DNA of 64,000 nt from Enoplolaimus lenunculus (Eukaryota; Nematoda; Enoplea; Enoplida; Thoracostomopsidae): contig JASANG010000225.1 of assembly GCA_030248215.1 (NCBI GenBank), positions 62,001 through 126,000 on the forward strand. Reading direction: 5' to 3'. Positions 31,664 to 45,500 of the stretch are shown here, in pieces; position 1 is the first letter of the stretch, and the number at the start of each line of letters is the position of its first letter. The notes beneath the pieces were generated by a model. That model searched no databases, had not been told where the DNA came from, and saw nothing but the letters and a program-made list of their open reading frames with translations. A program made the translations under genes and the position numbers.

Positions 31664-34129
31664 TTTCTAGTGGAGCGTCGGTAATACGGGTACACTGGCT
31701 AACGAGTAGCAAGAATTATTTCATTGATCACTTTTACATTTTCTGAATACGCTCAGGCTTAGGAATATGCTTATATTTTGCCCAAACACTTAACGCACAC
31801 CAGCATATTATATAGCAGAGCCGTAGACAGCTCACTTTGGTGGGGATGGCTAAACATTTCAACAGGGGCATACAAAGGTTTGTGTTGACTTTCAAGCAAG
31901 ATTGAAAATTTTCTAGGTGGGCCATATTTTTTCCAGGGGATCAGCCCGTCGGCCGCCCCCAGAAGTTTTTGAAATTGCTTGAGTTGCTTGGATTGTATAG
32001 TGAAACTGTAAGTGTAATGATTCTCAAAACGACCTCTAAAAATTTTCGATTGGTATCACCTGACACCTTGTGTCGCCGTCTTCACGAACCAATGAAGCTA
32101 GCCCTTGAGAGGCATTAGATTACCGAAATAACTGCCTTTGCTAACGATATATAGTCATTCCGCTGTACCTACGCAAACGCTAGATTGAGGCTTGAAGTCA
32201 CGCAAAAAATTTTCCAATTTAACAAATTAAACTAAACCAATATACCTAATAAACATTACTCTCGATTATTATATTACAGATCATAACCGTTTTTATACTG
32301 GCTGTTTTTGAATGAGTAGGTTTTGGTAGGCTTGCCGTGTAATACCGAAAACAATACAGCATAGAATTTATTAGTTGATCTGGATCGGTCCAACCGCCAA
32401 CAACTCTGTCTTTGGTGCCAATGTTGATAAATCGTCGCTGGATAGTTTGCTTAGGTTATAAATGACCCTGGTTTGATGTTTATTAATTTTTTATACATTT
32501 AAATTTAACACAAATTTCTGGTCAGATCTTTACTGTTACATTGATTCTTTCAAAATGTGGCCTGTATCATGTAACAGGTACAATCGTATTCACACACTAT
32601 GGAACATAGGCGTTTGTGGTGTCATTTGACATCCGTATGCAAAATATAGATGTGTCGCCAACCCCGCTAAAACCCACCTAATGTAAAGTTTCGCGTTGGA
32701 ATTTAACATATAATGCAAAATTTTCGCTGGCTTTGCTGGTTGCACATGCGAAGTTTTTAAACGTCCGGTTGACGTTGGTTTGAGTTATATGTGGCTACCA
32801 TAGGTGGGTCTCTCTATCGTATTTCATGGCATTTCCGTTTTGGAATTAACTTCTGACCCCCTGTTTTACACTGAAATCGCAAGAAAAAGATATTGCTTTC
32901 ATTTGTTTACCAAAACCCTTGAAAACTACATGACAGTGGCCTGTTTTTTCATCGCTAATAATATCGCGGCATTTAATAGTATTTTAGATTGAAATTTGCA
33001 TTTTAGGTATATGAAATAAACCTATTGTTTCGAGCACAGATTTGAGAAATAAATGAGACACTGTTTTGTAGCACTTTTTTGTTGTGTCTATTTCGGTTAA
33101 CATAGAATCAATTTGTTGAAGTCCTTTTATGGCTAAAAATAGGAACATATTTTGTATAAAATTGTTCTACAAGACATACGCAACAACAGCTGAAACGCTG
33201 CCTAAAATACGCATTGAGGGCGTTCTAGCTTCCAGTTTTAATACTATGTGGAAGCCGCACTACAAACTATCTTTCAAACTTATACTAACATTTGCGTTCT
33301 GTTCTTGTCCATTGAAAATAAATTCAAACGAACTGATTCCAATGTCTAAAACTTAGAAATTTTCTCTATTTTTCTGGACAATTTTACCCAAAACAGTTCC
33401 AAAATTTGTATGCATATACGTTCATTTGCATACATGCAAAAATATATAAATCATTTTCGGAATTTTGTGCTTTGTAGCCGTTTTACTTTGCCGGAATCTT
33501 GATCGCTATCTGTTTTAATATCGGATGTTTTTTCACTATTTGGTTACTTCCGTTTACAAACTCATTGAAGTTTGCAAAATATATGCAAGTCCGTGTCTCG
33601 GAGTATTTTGGCCATATTGAAATCTTATTGGTTTCTGTCCCAATTCAACATAACTGTGCAAAATCAAATCATACTGTACACAGGACATACAAGGCCGGAG
33701 AAGCCACAACCTATACCGCCCATTTGGGGGCCCTTCACCCAAACCGGATGAAACAAAGACCACTGAACTTTTGAAATACGTCTGGCTTCTCGCTCGCTTT
33801 GCTCGCGAGTTTGACACTATCCCGCCTTTCTGCGATTTTTTAGATGTCTTTAAACACTACACAAGCCTAACCACCAGGCTGCTAAATAACAGCAAATTTT
33901 GTCGCTGCCTACATTCGCTGGTTTACAATTTTTATATGATAAGATAACTGTCAAGAAACGAAATAATAAAGATAATAAAAAAATTTTATTATTGAAGTGT
34001 GCCGTGCGCTGTCTCCCCTGGTTGAAGCATATGAAGATTGTAAAAGGTTTTCCTAAAATATCAGCCGTTTAGCTACTTTAAGAGAAAATGTCAAATAAAC
34101 AGTTTGATTCATTTTAAAATAACTTCAGT

Positions 34130-34465
34130 TTCTAGATCCATCATTTTGTCACTCCTCACTTTCTAGATCCATTATTTTGTCTCTCCTCACTTTCTAGATC
34201 CATCATTTTGTCACTCCTCACTTTCTAGATCCATCATTTTGTCACTCCTCACTTTCTAGATCCATCATTTTGTCACTCCTCACTTTCTAGATCCATCATT
34301 TTGTCACTCCTCACTTTCTAGATCCATCATTTTGTCACTCCTCACTTTCTAGATCCATCATTTTGTCACTCCTCACATTCTAGATCCATCATTTTGTCAC
34401 TCCTCACTTTCTAGATCCATCATTTTGTCACTCCTCACTTTCTAGAACCATCATTTTGTCCTCAC
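34130..34465. repeat. 31-bp minisatellite, about 11 copies
   Basis: The unit contains TTTCTAGATCCATCATTTTG then TCACTCCTCAC. Copies are almost identical, with single-base variants (ATTATTTTGTCTCTC in the second copy, CTCACATTC in one, AGAACC in the last, which is shortened). There are no unique spacers between units, so it is not a CRISPR-like array. Confidence 0.95.
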
Positions 34466-35475
34466 AGCTAACAAACACGAGCATGAGCTCGGACAATCAT
34501 TGATCGAACACCGATAAACTCTGTATCCACATCTACGCGTGGAGCCCTTAAACCCAAGTTTGGGGGGGGCAATCCTGTCTGTTCCGGCACTGTATATACA
34601 CTGTCCATGGGATGTACTCTTGCAAAAAATATCGATATATATTTAATTTCTGCCAATATTCAGGTACTGTGATTTTTCGTCTGTGGCTAAGACAGGTAGA
34701 CTGACAGAATTATGCAAATGTCTGGTAGTGTTTGATAACGTCTATCTGACCAGAATTTCGATTGCATGATAGCGGTGTGAACACATTCAGTGGTTGATCA
34801 TTTGCGTATTAGTTCATGTGCAGAGCAGGTACGGACTATAAGTTAGGAGGAGTTCAAACATAGAAGCGAATCGTGAATCTAAGCTTTGTATTTTTATCAA
34901 AATATATTTCCTGATCAACGTGGTTGTACATTCACCGTCGACTTTTTTATTAAGTGTATCAATTGAATCACGGAACTGGTCAGAATTATATATGACCCTG
35001 TATACTTTACGTTCATAAATTATTTGTTGATCATTCCTGTAGCCAGTTCAGCATACAAAGGGCTGGCCCGTAGCCATGGGAAAAGCCTTGTATGCTCCTC
35101 TTGAAAAATTTTGCCCCCGAAAAAGGTGAGCCGGCACTGGCTCGACGGGTGAATTTAGACAAAACAAATTTAAGAAGATAATCTTGCGGAGAATTGCAAG
35201 AAGCGACGTTTTTGTTTCGGGGGTTGAGCAACTCGGTCCTCTCTGGCTATAGACGAGTTGTCGGCGACCTCAATACCTTTATATGCCAAGAAGGAAGTTG
35301 CGTTGATGTTATGCTGCCACTAGGTTTGCAGTGGGTGTTTGTATGAGCTCACACCACATTTCTATGCAGTCCGACTATGAATATGTTGTTTTGACATCAC
35401 ATATACTCTTGTTTTAATATGAATAAAAATAAAGGTCGCGGTAGAGGTAAAAGTTGCCGTTCACTGGCAGTTTCA

Positions 35476-35790
35476 TCGGGGGGCGGATGGCGTACGCCCC
35501 CCTTCAGAAATTTTTAACATAAAATGGTACTTACAATTTTGGATGTCAGGCAATTGTTTTATAAAAACAATTTTTACCCACAAAAATGTTTTTGTGATAA
35601 AAGCCTTACAATTCTCCCCTAAGAAGATTTTTCGGTGATAAAATGATAAAGTAATTGCATACCTTACGATCTTTGCCTAAGAAAATTTTTTGGTGATAAA
35701 ATGATAAGATCCCTACTTACAATTTTTGCCTTTGATAACATTGGCCCTATAACAGCCCGATTCCCGCAGAAATTTGTAGATCCGCCTTTG
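35476..35790. repeat. Dispersed repeat of the GGCGGG...GATCCGCC family, long copy
   Basis: It opens GGGGGGCGGATGGCGTACGC and contains three or four degenerate units with GTGATAAAATGATAA and CTTACAATTTTTGCC. It ends CAGAAATTTGTAGATCCGCC. The units show internal tandem amplification compared with 23745-23885. Confidence 0.65.
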
Positions 35791-36175
35791 TTACCGCTGA
35801 CTAGTTCGTTTTTGATGCCATATTTTTGAGTGTTGTGACGTATGCTTAATTTTTAATGAACATCATGTTTAGATGTTTTAATAATAAAATAAATCATGGT
35901 TTATTACGGAGTTCTGTCCCTGTAATGTTCACTTTTAGTCGTTTGTCTATCGTTTTACGAGCATAAGTAGTGTATACCTTGTAATTATTTTAGCCATTCG
36001 CCCTACTATGTTACTAACGTTTTATACTCCTTAGAGTATATATCATATGCAATTGTTTACAGCATAGAGAATACTATGAGCAATTGCAAATTACGAATGT
36101 GCATGTGCAATCAATACAGAATACATAACAACACCCGTATGCCGAGTGCAAAATCCTCTTAAGATGTGTGAGCGT

Positions 36176-36256
36176 CCTCGGACTCGAGCGTTACACTGTT
36201 GCAGTCGTGCGGTTATAGTTAACACCGCCCATCTGAAAGCCTGGTGGTAGTTCGAA
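36176..36256 (+). repeat. tRNA-derived SINE
   Basis: A TATAGTTAACACCGCC A-box-like segment is followed by GTGGTAGTTCGAATTTG (B box). The upstream 18 bases CCTCGGACTCGAGCGTTA are shared exactly with the minus-strand SINE near 62746-62763, so both belong to one family. Confidence 0.65.
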
Positions 36257-36514
36257 TTTGAATTTCGATGTCAGATGAATGAGAAAATTATTTATGGATG
36301 CAAGAAATAGTGTTTATTTTTTAGCGAAAGCGAATATAAAGGAAAAAAATTTACTCTGACCATCGATGCAGGCAGACCACAAATAGGATCAGGATGCATT
36401 AATTTTATGAATCTTGAGGATTTGCAGACAGCCAAAAAAGCAATGCAATATGCAACATGTATAAAATAGAGATATCTCACTATCTGCAAATCTGGTTTAC
36501 CCCCAAAACAAGCG

Positions 36515-36545
36515 TTGTTGTTGTTGTTGTTGTTGTTGTTGTTGC
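36515..36545. repeat. (TTG)n microsatellite
   Basis: About ten uninterrupted GTT/TTG triplets lie here, ending at GCGGTGG. Confidence 0.95.
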
Positions 36546-36660
36546 GGTGGTTATCCATGTGCCAATTGCTGCTGTCGCTAGACAGAAATATTGGCGATAT
36601 GGCTGAGAATTGCTACCGCGGCTACGATATTTATGCGCAGAATTTGTCTTTTCATTGACG

Positions 36661-36890
36661 TCAGAGCCGGGGCACGCAGGGGTGTGGGCTGTTCCCAAAT
36701 TCCAGGGTGGGGGCCTGAACTCGAGAGCGAAGCGAGCGAGAAGCCGGACGCATTTTAAAACTTAAGCGGTTTTTGTTTCAACCGGTTAGGGTGGGGGCCC
36801 CTTTAATAGGGGTGGAGGGCCCTCAAATGGAGGGTATGGGGCCCTCAAATAGAGGGTATGGGGAGTAGCTTCTCCGGCCCTGATTGAAGT
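36661..36890. mobile_element. Repeat element ending in GCTTCTCCGGCCCTG
   Basis: The right end GCTTCTCCGGCCCTG is the inverse of a left end CAGAGCCGGGGC near 36662. Inside is CGAAGCGAGCGAGAAGCCGG and a G-rich stretch with GGAGGGTATGGGG duplicated. A related inverted copy lies at about 33690-33830 (GGCCGGAGAAGCC, CTTCTCGCTCGCTTTGCTCG). Confidence 0.55.
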
Positions 36891-37059
36891 GCAAGTCATT
36901 TGAAAATGAAATTCACACCTATTGACAGATCTAGAGATGATTTAAAGATTTTCCAACGAAGCGGTGTAGAATCAATACTTTGCGTTGTGATTATGCTAAA
37001 ATTGCATCTGGCTTTTCGCTCGCTTTACTCCGAAGTTTTTCGACATTATTTAACCTCAG

Positions 37060-37263
37060 AGATTGTACAAACTTTTGAATAACCCACTAGCACAGTACAT
37101 AAACAACAGAACTTGCTTGGAAAACCCTTTCACTGACCGTATCGAAACGGCCAAAATCCTCACGAAAATTATGCGTAAGGTGGGGTTGAAAATTAGTACC
37201 TATGACATCTCTGAAGATTTCAGTAAATTAACTGATTTTTGTGCAGATTTGTCAAATGAACCA
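37060..37263 (+). CDS. Candidate terminal coding exon, unrecognised
   Basis: An acceptor (TTAACCTCAG, ending 37059) is followed by a 67-codon open frame ending at TAA 37261. The peptide begins RLYKLLNNPLAQYINN, continues PFTDRIETAKILTKIMRKVG and ends FSKLTDFCADLSNEP. It looks like a real helical domain: regular Leu/Ile spacing, balanced charges and no low complexity. AATAAA occurs at about 37399. A possible distant 5' exon (MNKNKGRGRG, from 35420, then GTAAAAG) is on the same strand but cannot be linked. I do not recognise the family. Confidence 0.4.
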
Positions 37264-40200
37264 TAAACACCAGGTTAAAGCGAAAGCTTATCCAGCTTAG
37301 TATTTATTATTCGACTGATTAACAACTTTATTGCTATTATAACATCTCGCAGAAAATATAAACACATTATTAAGCTACTTTTGCAATCGTTTCGGGTAAA
37401 TAAAATCAAACCTTTATTCGTTCACTTTGAGCTAAAGCTACAGATTGGTTTAAAACTCTTAAGAATCATAGCTTAAGTGTAAATGGGCAACTAGGGATTT
37501 TAGTGATTTTGATTTTTAGCAGCTTTATCATCAATGAAAATACGTATGCTTAATATCGTTTCGTAAGGCATACGAATAATTTTATTGAAATATTATGTTT
37601 TCTTCAATCAATAATGACCGGATAGGGATTTCAGTGCATTTGCTTTAGCAGAGTGTCTTAAGTAGTTTTTGCAACCACCAGCTCAACTGTTTTGTCGTGT
37701 TTTGTTGTTTAGTCAGTTTTTATTACAACCTTTTCTATTTTATGGCTATAAAATCACGAGCAACGCAACTGCAGTTGCAACTACAGTTGCACTGTGCGAA
37801 CTGTAGAACAGTTTTTGCATGGTGTTAAATCGTTTAGTTTACTGTAAGTGAATAGGATCCGTTGCTAGAGCCGGTGGAACCCAGCCCTTTGAAACAATTT
37901 TGCTGCCCCATAAGAAAGTTTCAATTTCATTAGTAAGTCTTGTGTCATTTTTGCATGCTTCACTTGAACAAATTTTAAGCCATGCCTGGCATGTTGAGCT
38001 TGCGACGGGCCCGAGTTCCGAACACCGAACCATGGGATTGCAGTCGATGTGCCCTTAAACGTTGGCGTTGATTCTATATTTGGCTGCAGCTAAACAATCC
38101 ATTTCTTGACCTCATTTTGACATTCGAATATTTCTTGAAGCTTATTACAATTGTTTCGTTAGATTCTGTATCCTGTACCGTAATAGTTAATGCTCTGGAC
38201 GGCTTTTAGCTTCACAAAAACAACTGTTTGAGCACCGACATTTTTTCGGTCGAAACCCAATCGAAAACTTTAAGATTTGCTAAAAATCTAATTATCCGTT
38301 GCGTTTTCTACGATTGTTTATTATGATGGTTACGAACGCAACGCGTGTTTTGGTTTTGCGATTCATGGTTGGCACTAAATTTTGTTTCGCAAGCCTATGA
38401 TTAGGTACAGCCAACACAAACCAACACATTTAGATATTTTGACCGAGTTGACGACGTTCAATTAAAGCTTTGAATATTTTATTTTCAAAACAAATGACTG
38501 TTTTTAATTTGTTATTGCGCATGCCGTAAGCGCTGTTGTTACATTTCAATAACAATGTAGTTGCGTAGTTTGTTGAACCATTCGAAGCCTAAACCTAAGC
38601 CTAAGCCAAACAAAAAATTAGTCTAAAGCTTAAGCTTACTTTATTCTAGTCCCGCAGGAAAACTTTCCGCCCCTGAATACATGGGCCATTGTCTGGAAGA
38701 CCATATATTTTATACTTTGATGCTAATTAAATTCCGATATTAACTGAATACAAGTATAGGAAACTGAAGTATAAACACACGGTGATCAATCAAAGCAACA
38801 TTAAATATGGTGTTTAAAAAATCAACGAGTCATTACTTCTTCACGAGAAGTTCATAAATTTACAATGCCCGCTTTTGCATTTAGGGCGTATTTCGGAAAC
38901 ATAGCCTAAATTATTGAGCAATTAAGCTATTCAAACCAGAAAATGAATGTCCATAACAGACTGCACACACGTACTTGGATATTGACGCAAGCTTAGAATA
39001 TTCCGACCTCTCGCGACAGGAATCAGAGGCATTTGACACTGGAGAGCATAATAGCATGTATATGAAATATATTTTGCGAAAATATAATACCGCATTTTTA
39101 ATTGCTACTGGCACATCTCATTGAAAATGCTATTAAATACAGAATGATGCTTATATACGCGAAGCTGATGTTACAGTTAAATAAAGTCAACTTGGATTTA
39201 TTGAGGCATTGTCTTCGTAGTTCGTATATTATTATAAAACAAGCTTTTGTGTATATTTCGAAAACAACCTTGTTTAAGAGAAGCTAAAGGTCACATCTGC
39301 GTGTGACAGTTTAGTTTTCTCATGTGTTTTTGTCTCTCTCTCTCATTCTAACGATCTTCGTTAGCGTGCGAAGTCGTGTATATTTTGTATGACAATCAGG
39401 TATAGGTCGAGGGATAGAAAGGGTATATTCCGTGGTAAAAATTTGCGTACAGACAACAAAATCAAAGTTTACTTTGAGCAGGTTTTAAAATTGTAACCTT
39501 GTTGATCTTAGAGAACAAAAAATAACTTGTTCTACATGACGTTAAACCCTCCCGAAGGGAAATCCTGAATACAAAGCTGATGGTAACTTCAGTTATACAT
39601 AAATATGCATGTGATTTTGATGCAAAATATCGTTACGTATGCCGCTTTCAGATGACATTTGTTTTTGTTTCTAGAATTGGTTCAGTTTGATGCGGTAAAT
39701 GCGCGTGACCAACTTTAAATTATTACCCAAGTAAATCGCGACCGCATTAAATAATATACGCAAATTGACGCAAAATTTCAAAACAAACGAGAATTAGTAT
39801 ATTTTATATGGCAAATGTTGTGTATATTTTAATGATTTGGCATTATTAATGCACGCGATGTATTTGACAAGTGATATTATAAAAAATACCGGAAATTAGT
39901 CAACAGGTAAAGAAAAATATCTTTCTTTTGATTAGCAAATCTTTGTGCTTTAACTATATGACTGTATGTATTTAAGACGCTATTGTACTGCAGAAATATA
40001 AATTGCAACTGATCATCGTGTTGATCTACTTTCATACTCGCGCAGTTTTGCATTAAATAAACATGCAAATAGCAGATTGGCCTATGCCAATTTACAATTA
40101 TTGGATTACGCAAAACACCAGTGATGTAAATACCAATGCTGATTGGTTAACGGTACTGCGTCTGTCCAAATAATCAAATTTGATTGGTGCATAAGTTCAA

Positions 40201-41233
40201 AAGCAGTTTTAGCCTCGGCCGAACTGCTATTAATAGCTAATTGCCCGGTGCCAATTAGTAATTAGCCTAAATAGCAAATTTGCCTACGACGTATACATAA
40301 CTTCAGTAAGCAGGCTGGATCAAAATTTTTGTTCACAGGGCAAAGCCTACAGGCTACGAGACTTGCTAAAGCTTCAAAACGGAACATTTATTGAAAACAA
40401 ATACGTTATTAATTTATTAATGGCTAAATTGAGTGCTTATAAGGCATAAGCTTAAGCTGACCTGCAATCAAAAATAAGACACGTTTTCACAGTCTTACAC
40501 AATTCCCCGTAGATGCGCATACAGAAACAATTGACGGGGTGGTTCACCATAGGTTGATATCAACGAAACCAAAGCGATACTTAGACGTAAACGCTCGACT
40601 GATGCTGTTCGACCTGAAGCATTTTTCAATTTGGTATCAAACAAAACTTTTGCTTGAAACGAAACGGAGTTTACTGGTACTCAATGAACCCCTTCTGTCG
40701 ACCAGTTCCAGTTCGGTACAGCCCTTATATTAATAGTTTATGCTTATTTTTAACTAACGTCAACAACTTTAGGAAATGAAAATTTTCACGCATGGTTACT
40801 AAATAGATAATTTGCATCGGCAGAATGATTACTTTGAGTATTTATGGTAAGCTGCTCAGGCACATTTCCAACTGATTCTAGAATATTCTTAATGACTTAC
40901 AGGGGCAAAACGGTGCCAAATTTATGTTGAAAAATTGTTTGGTTCTTGTACAATTATATCGCAGGCTTAAGTTTAGGCTCCGGTTTAGGTGTAGGTTTCG
41001 ATGACTTAGGGTAGCGCTATACTTGTCGTGCGGCAACGGAATTTCTGTTTACAAATTGATAAGACATACCCTGCACCGATACATGTGCGCCCGACATTAA
41101 AATAGTCGAAGGTATAGTGCCACCCTAAGCCTCAGCGTACTCTTAAGCCTGTGTGCTAACTTTAAACGTGGAATTAAAGTGTATAAGAGGAAATCTTGTA
41201 GTTTAAAACGCAATATGATTTTTTTGGTTTTAG
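37264..41233. other. Region without a recognised gene
   Basis: Only a degenerate TTAGGC-type MITE copy (38586-38693) and a patch of GTAGGTTTAGG-like sequence near 40970-41010 were recognised. Open frames here are short and lack splice context. Confidence 0.45.
38586..38693. mobile_element. TTAGGC-type MITE, left-truncated copy
   Basis: It contains CCTAAACCTAAGCCTAAGCC, CAAAAAATTAGTCTAAAGCT, TCCCGCAGGAAAAC and the right end AATACATGGGCC. The left terminal repeat is absent. Confidence 0.7.
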
Positions 41234-41441
41234 ACGCTATCGGGTTTAGTTAACTCGCCTAAACACTCCACAACAACATTAATATTTTCTCTCATATCGC
41301 TAGCTTTGTATTTTTATGAATTATGTTCATTATTTAATCTCGTCGCGGTGATTCTGCGACAAAAAATATTAACTATAATAGATGGAGCAAAGCGGTTTTG
41401 GATGGAATGCCCGTCGAGGCGTCAGCGCGAGGTTTTGGATG
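41234..41441 (+). CDS. Candidate upstream exon of the membrane protein gene
   Basis: From the acceptor TTTTGGTTTTAG to a donor at 41442 (GGATG then GTAACG) a 69-codon frame is open, and its phase 1 end fits the next exon at 42567. It encodes a hydrophobic stretch (LIFSLISLALYFYELCSLFN) and then GAKRFWMECPSRRQREVLD. It could supply a signal anchor, but no start codon is identified and the codon choice is not clearly coding. Treat it as tentative. Confidence 0.25.
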
Positions 41442-41513
41442 GTAACGTATTGGTGCTGCATGCTACTGAACGGATCAGCTGCTTATATCATTGATAGATC
41501 GAATGGTAAGCAC

Positions 41514-41904
41514 TAGAGATGTGCCGATTAATTAAAACATCGGTGAAATCGACACTTTTCGTGAGTATCAGCATCGGGATCGGCACTGCAATAAAATTGC
41601 GATTCTTTGCCGATGCTTTTTGCGCTTAATAGCAGTGAGTTGGAATGCAACCAGTTTTGCTTGTCAACGTATATCGGTACGTTCGATCAGGAAACAGTTA
41701 TGTCTTTTGCATTTGTGTTTGAAAAAATTACCATACTAAACCGTTCTCATAAAATTAAATTCTTCCCATTCATAACGCAGTGCAATAATCCTATCAGTTC
41801 TTTAAGCATCGTGTATTAAAATTAGAATCGGCCTCGGTTCGGTTTCAGCTAAATTTGAAAATAGGAATCGACAGCGGGAAACTTTTGGTATCGGTACATC
41901 ACTA
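41514..41904. mobile_element. Complete hAT-like MITE
   Basis: The ends TAGAGATGTGCCGATT and ATCGGTACATCACTA are inverted repeats with few mismatches. The flanks GTAAGCAC (41506-41513) and GTAAGCAG (41905-41912) form an 8-bp target-site duplication with one difference. There is no transposase. This is the reference copy for the fragments at 4583 and 5340. Confidence 0.85.
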
Positions 41905-42566
41905 GTAAGCAGTTTACAGCGTATGGCTCTTGTATACTTTTCTCACAGGCTTACGAAAAGGCATGCCTAGACTTTTGCGATAGCCTTTACCAAAGCTAGG
42001 CCTTAACCTCGAATGCGGGGAAACTTGATCTTGCGCAAGAGCCAAATTTATTATACTTTAAGCTAATTACTGATCACTTTTTGCTGTTCATGCTACAATT
42101 AGCTTAATTTGAAAAAATTTAACTTGTCTGTGAATTTCACACCTGAAATTTTTAGGAAAAAGTGCTATTTCTAAAATGAGTGGTTACTAAAACCTTTCAG
42201 TCTTCTTAAAGTGTCATTGGATGGCATATTTGGTTCTGTTATTCAAATTGGGCTGTAGTAAAAAATATTTAAAATTATTTAAGATGCGTACTAAAAGCGA
42301 TCAGATCACAAACCAATTTCAAAACAACAACTCTTTACCATTCGACCGGTTACGGTACTGAAATAAGTTTAACACAAATTAACTCAGCTCATCAAGTTTA
42401 CTTTTAACGGTTGATAAATTTGCTAATTTTGGAACAAAAATTTCTGGTGTTACGATAAGTGAGAAAATGTTGATACCGTAATATATCAAACCCTCGAGCT
42501 GATTTAGCGCTGCATAATTTTTTTATATTTTTTCGAGTGTTCCTTAACTTGAAAATAATTTTTCAG

Positions 42567-45500
42567 ATCCTATGGATGCATTCGAACTTGTAGAAATATT
42601 GGAGCCAATGTCAGCTTCGGAGTATTATCTGAGGCCACCAGAAGAACCGAATGAAGATTTTGAAACTGGTAACCGTCAACAGTCAACGATGTATCTATCA
42701 TTGTTTTGAAATAAATCAAATATTAATTGCAGTTGCAATATTTGCAGTTGTATACAACGCTATTGTGACGTCTGGTTGCAAGTACAATTAAAATTTCGAA
42801 TTAAATGTGTTGTCAAAACTTTATATTGACTGCTACTATTCTTTTCAAACCGGTGTACAAAAGTGCAGCGTAGGTAACTTACCGCCTGATCAAATAATAA
42901 GGTAAGCTGATTTTCGACCTGAATTATACGGGTTTATTCTTGAAGTTACAATTTTCTCAATTAAGTATTTTTCGCTAACAAAAGAATGCCAAACAGACGC
43001 CTCGCAAACAAACGTTTCATGTAACATCTGTTGCTTTGTATTTTTTGTTTCAGGCTATGACGATATGTTGTATGTATTTCCAAAACCGAAGTTGAAATTG
43101 GTTCCAGTAGAATTGCCTTCCGAAACGTATATGGATGAACCCGTTGCGCTAGCAGGACCTGGCTCAGGTCGTTTCAATTTGGGTCTTGATCTGGATGGTG
43201 CAGGTAAATGCCGCGAACACACAATGCATTCACTTTGTTTACAATTTTTGACACAAAGCAAACTTGTCGTGCGAGGATGGTAAGATAAGTTTTACTATCA
43301 GTCAGTGACAACTCTAAATCTGTCAAGAAATGAGGCGAAATTTTTGCAACTTATATATGAGTGGCATGAGACAAATGTGACAATAAGATCAGTATATACG
43401 AGTTGTTCCGGCAGGTGGATAATTATGAGCTAATCTTGTAAAGTTTATACACGGTTTGAATTAAACTTATGTACTACAACTGAAATAAACTTGAAACGAT
43501 GTGTGAAATTTTAGATATGGTTTTGATGTCAGCACCAGATGAAACGGAACAAGATTATCCAACGCCGGCTTTTGATTTATTTTATGAACGCCAAAATGAA
43601 GGTAAATTAATGCCTGACTGTCGGAAATTAGCAGTAAAATGACAAACAGCACCTTCACGGTGGTTGGAGTGAACAGAATTACAGTTATGTTATACGTACA
43701 GTTGAACTGGATTTTATGAATGAAGTATCAGGGTGCTATGATTGTTGGGAGTGATTCTAAATCATTTTACAGTTTGATTGAGGGCTGGAGAGTAAAAAAC
43801 AACGCTGTGACTTTAGTAAGTTTCATTTGTGAAGATTTCAAATTTAGCTTAGAACTAAACAGACGTCAGGTTTCAAAGCATGAAAATGAACAAGTTGAAA
43901 TCGCTTCTGAATGTATCTGTATCTATAACTATGAATTTGATATAATTTCCATATTTAGTAATATAGTTACAGCGGTACTGAACTTAAAATAGTATTTGTT
44001 TTCGCCGAAAGCAATGTCTCTAAAGTAGACTACAAATTTTTTTAGTCAAATGTTTCAATTTTATATTAAAAATGAAAATTATCAGTTATAATTAATTTCA
44101 ATTTGAAATACTCGTTGCGAAAATGATTGCTAAAATTTTCACCCATCAACGATGTGTAACATATGGCTATGTTTTACTTTTTACAGAAAATAAGAACTTT
44201 CCTTCAGGCGGGCCTGTAACCAAGGATGGACCAGGGAAACTCAGCCCCTCGTGGAAAAATTCTGTTCCTAGAAAATTTTCAATGTTGCTTGTAAGTCAAC
44301 GACAACCCTTGGATGTCCATGCTGAAAATTTTCTAACAAAACCCCCGACAAGATGAGCTGGCTACGGGCTTGCCTTCAAGTAAAACATCATTCCACATTG
44401 GTGATTTTGTACACTTCCTTACAGAAGTAACTTCAATTATAATCCTTACGACAGTTCCAAACTGAAAGTTTTAATTGCAAATTTATTTTATTCAATTGTA
44501 AAAGCGAATACCTTGGGCTTGGGTGAAGCCAGTGATTTAAAAATTGGAGTCACGCCCTATAAAAATTTTATAGTGGACGTTTAAAAATGCTTAAAAACTT
44601 CTTGATACAAATCTCAAAAAGATGGTCGACACCTGAACCTTGCTGGCTACGGCCTTGGCATAGGACCAACGACTGCCCCTAAAATTTAATTTTCAACGTT
44701 TTGAGATGATTTTATTCTCAGTTTCAACAGGTCGCGAACCGTCACTGCTTGTTTTACCTGAACCGTCTGACAGAACAGCAACATCACGCCGACTGAAAAC
44801 TGTTCGGAAGATTATGAATTCGCAAGCTCAACGGTACCAAAACCAGCAAACAGCTCAAGAGGAAAATTACGGGACTTCAAGAAACGATATCAACAACGCG
44901 AAACCAACCAAAATTGTATCGAAAAAAAATTTCTTCGTTCCGTCGACTAATGCGTTCGCTGGATTTAATCAAAAGTCAGGTCGCCACATTACTATTGGGG
45001 ACTTACAGGGACCTTCGTGGCAACCTGGAGTTCTCCATAATCGATACCGGTCACAACTAAATGGAGTTGCAGTTGCACCAATGGCACCAGCTTCGAACCA
45101 TAATTGGCGATCACCAACTGCTGGAGGCCAACTTGAATGGATTGGTGTGCCCGAGATACGCGAGCGCACTCCGGATTCAGCTGAAAAACGCGAACAACTC
45201 GCCGAAAACACTCAAGCGGGTTCGGTAAATACTCGAAGCGGCGCTGGAAGCAGCAGTGAAACTGAGACCGGGGCATATGGTGTGCCGAATTTAAAAAATG
45301 TTTTTAGTGGTGACCTGCTGTTGATGAGTAAGTTGACGCGTGCTAGTGATTATTGAAAGTTAGGCCATGTATAGAACAGGACCGGAACAGTAGTATAAGC
45401 ATATGCCTAAGCCTGAACCTAAGCCAAAGCTTAAGCCTAAGCGTATGTATGAGCATATTCCTAAGCCTAAGCCTAAGCAAAAAATTAGTCTAAAACTTAA

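Noticed and set aside
34130-34465. CRISPR-like array
   Set aside because: The units are contiguous with no unique spacers, and the genome is eukaryotic.
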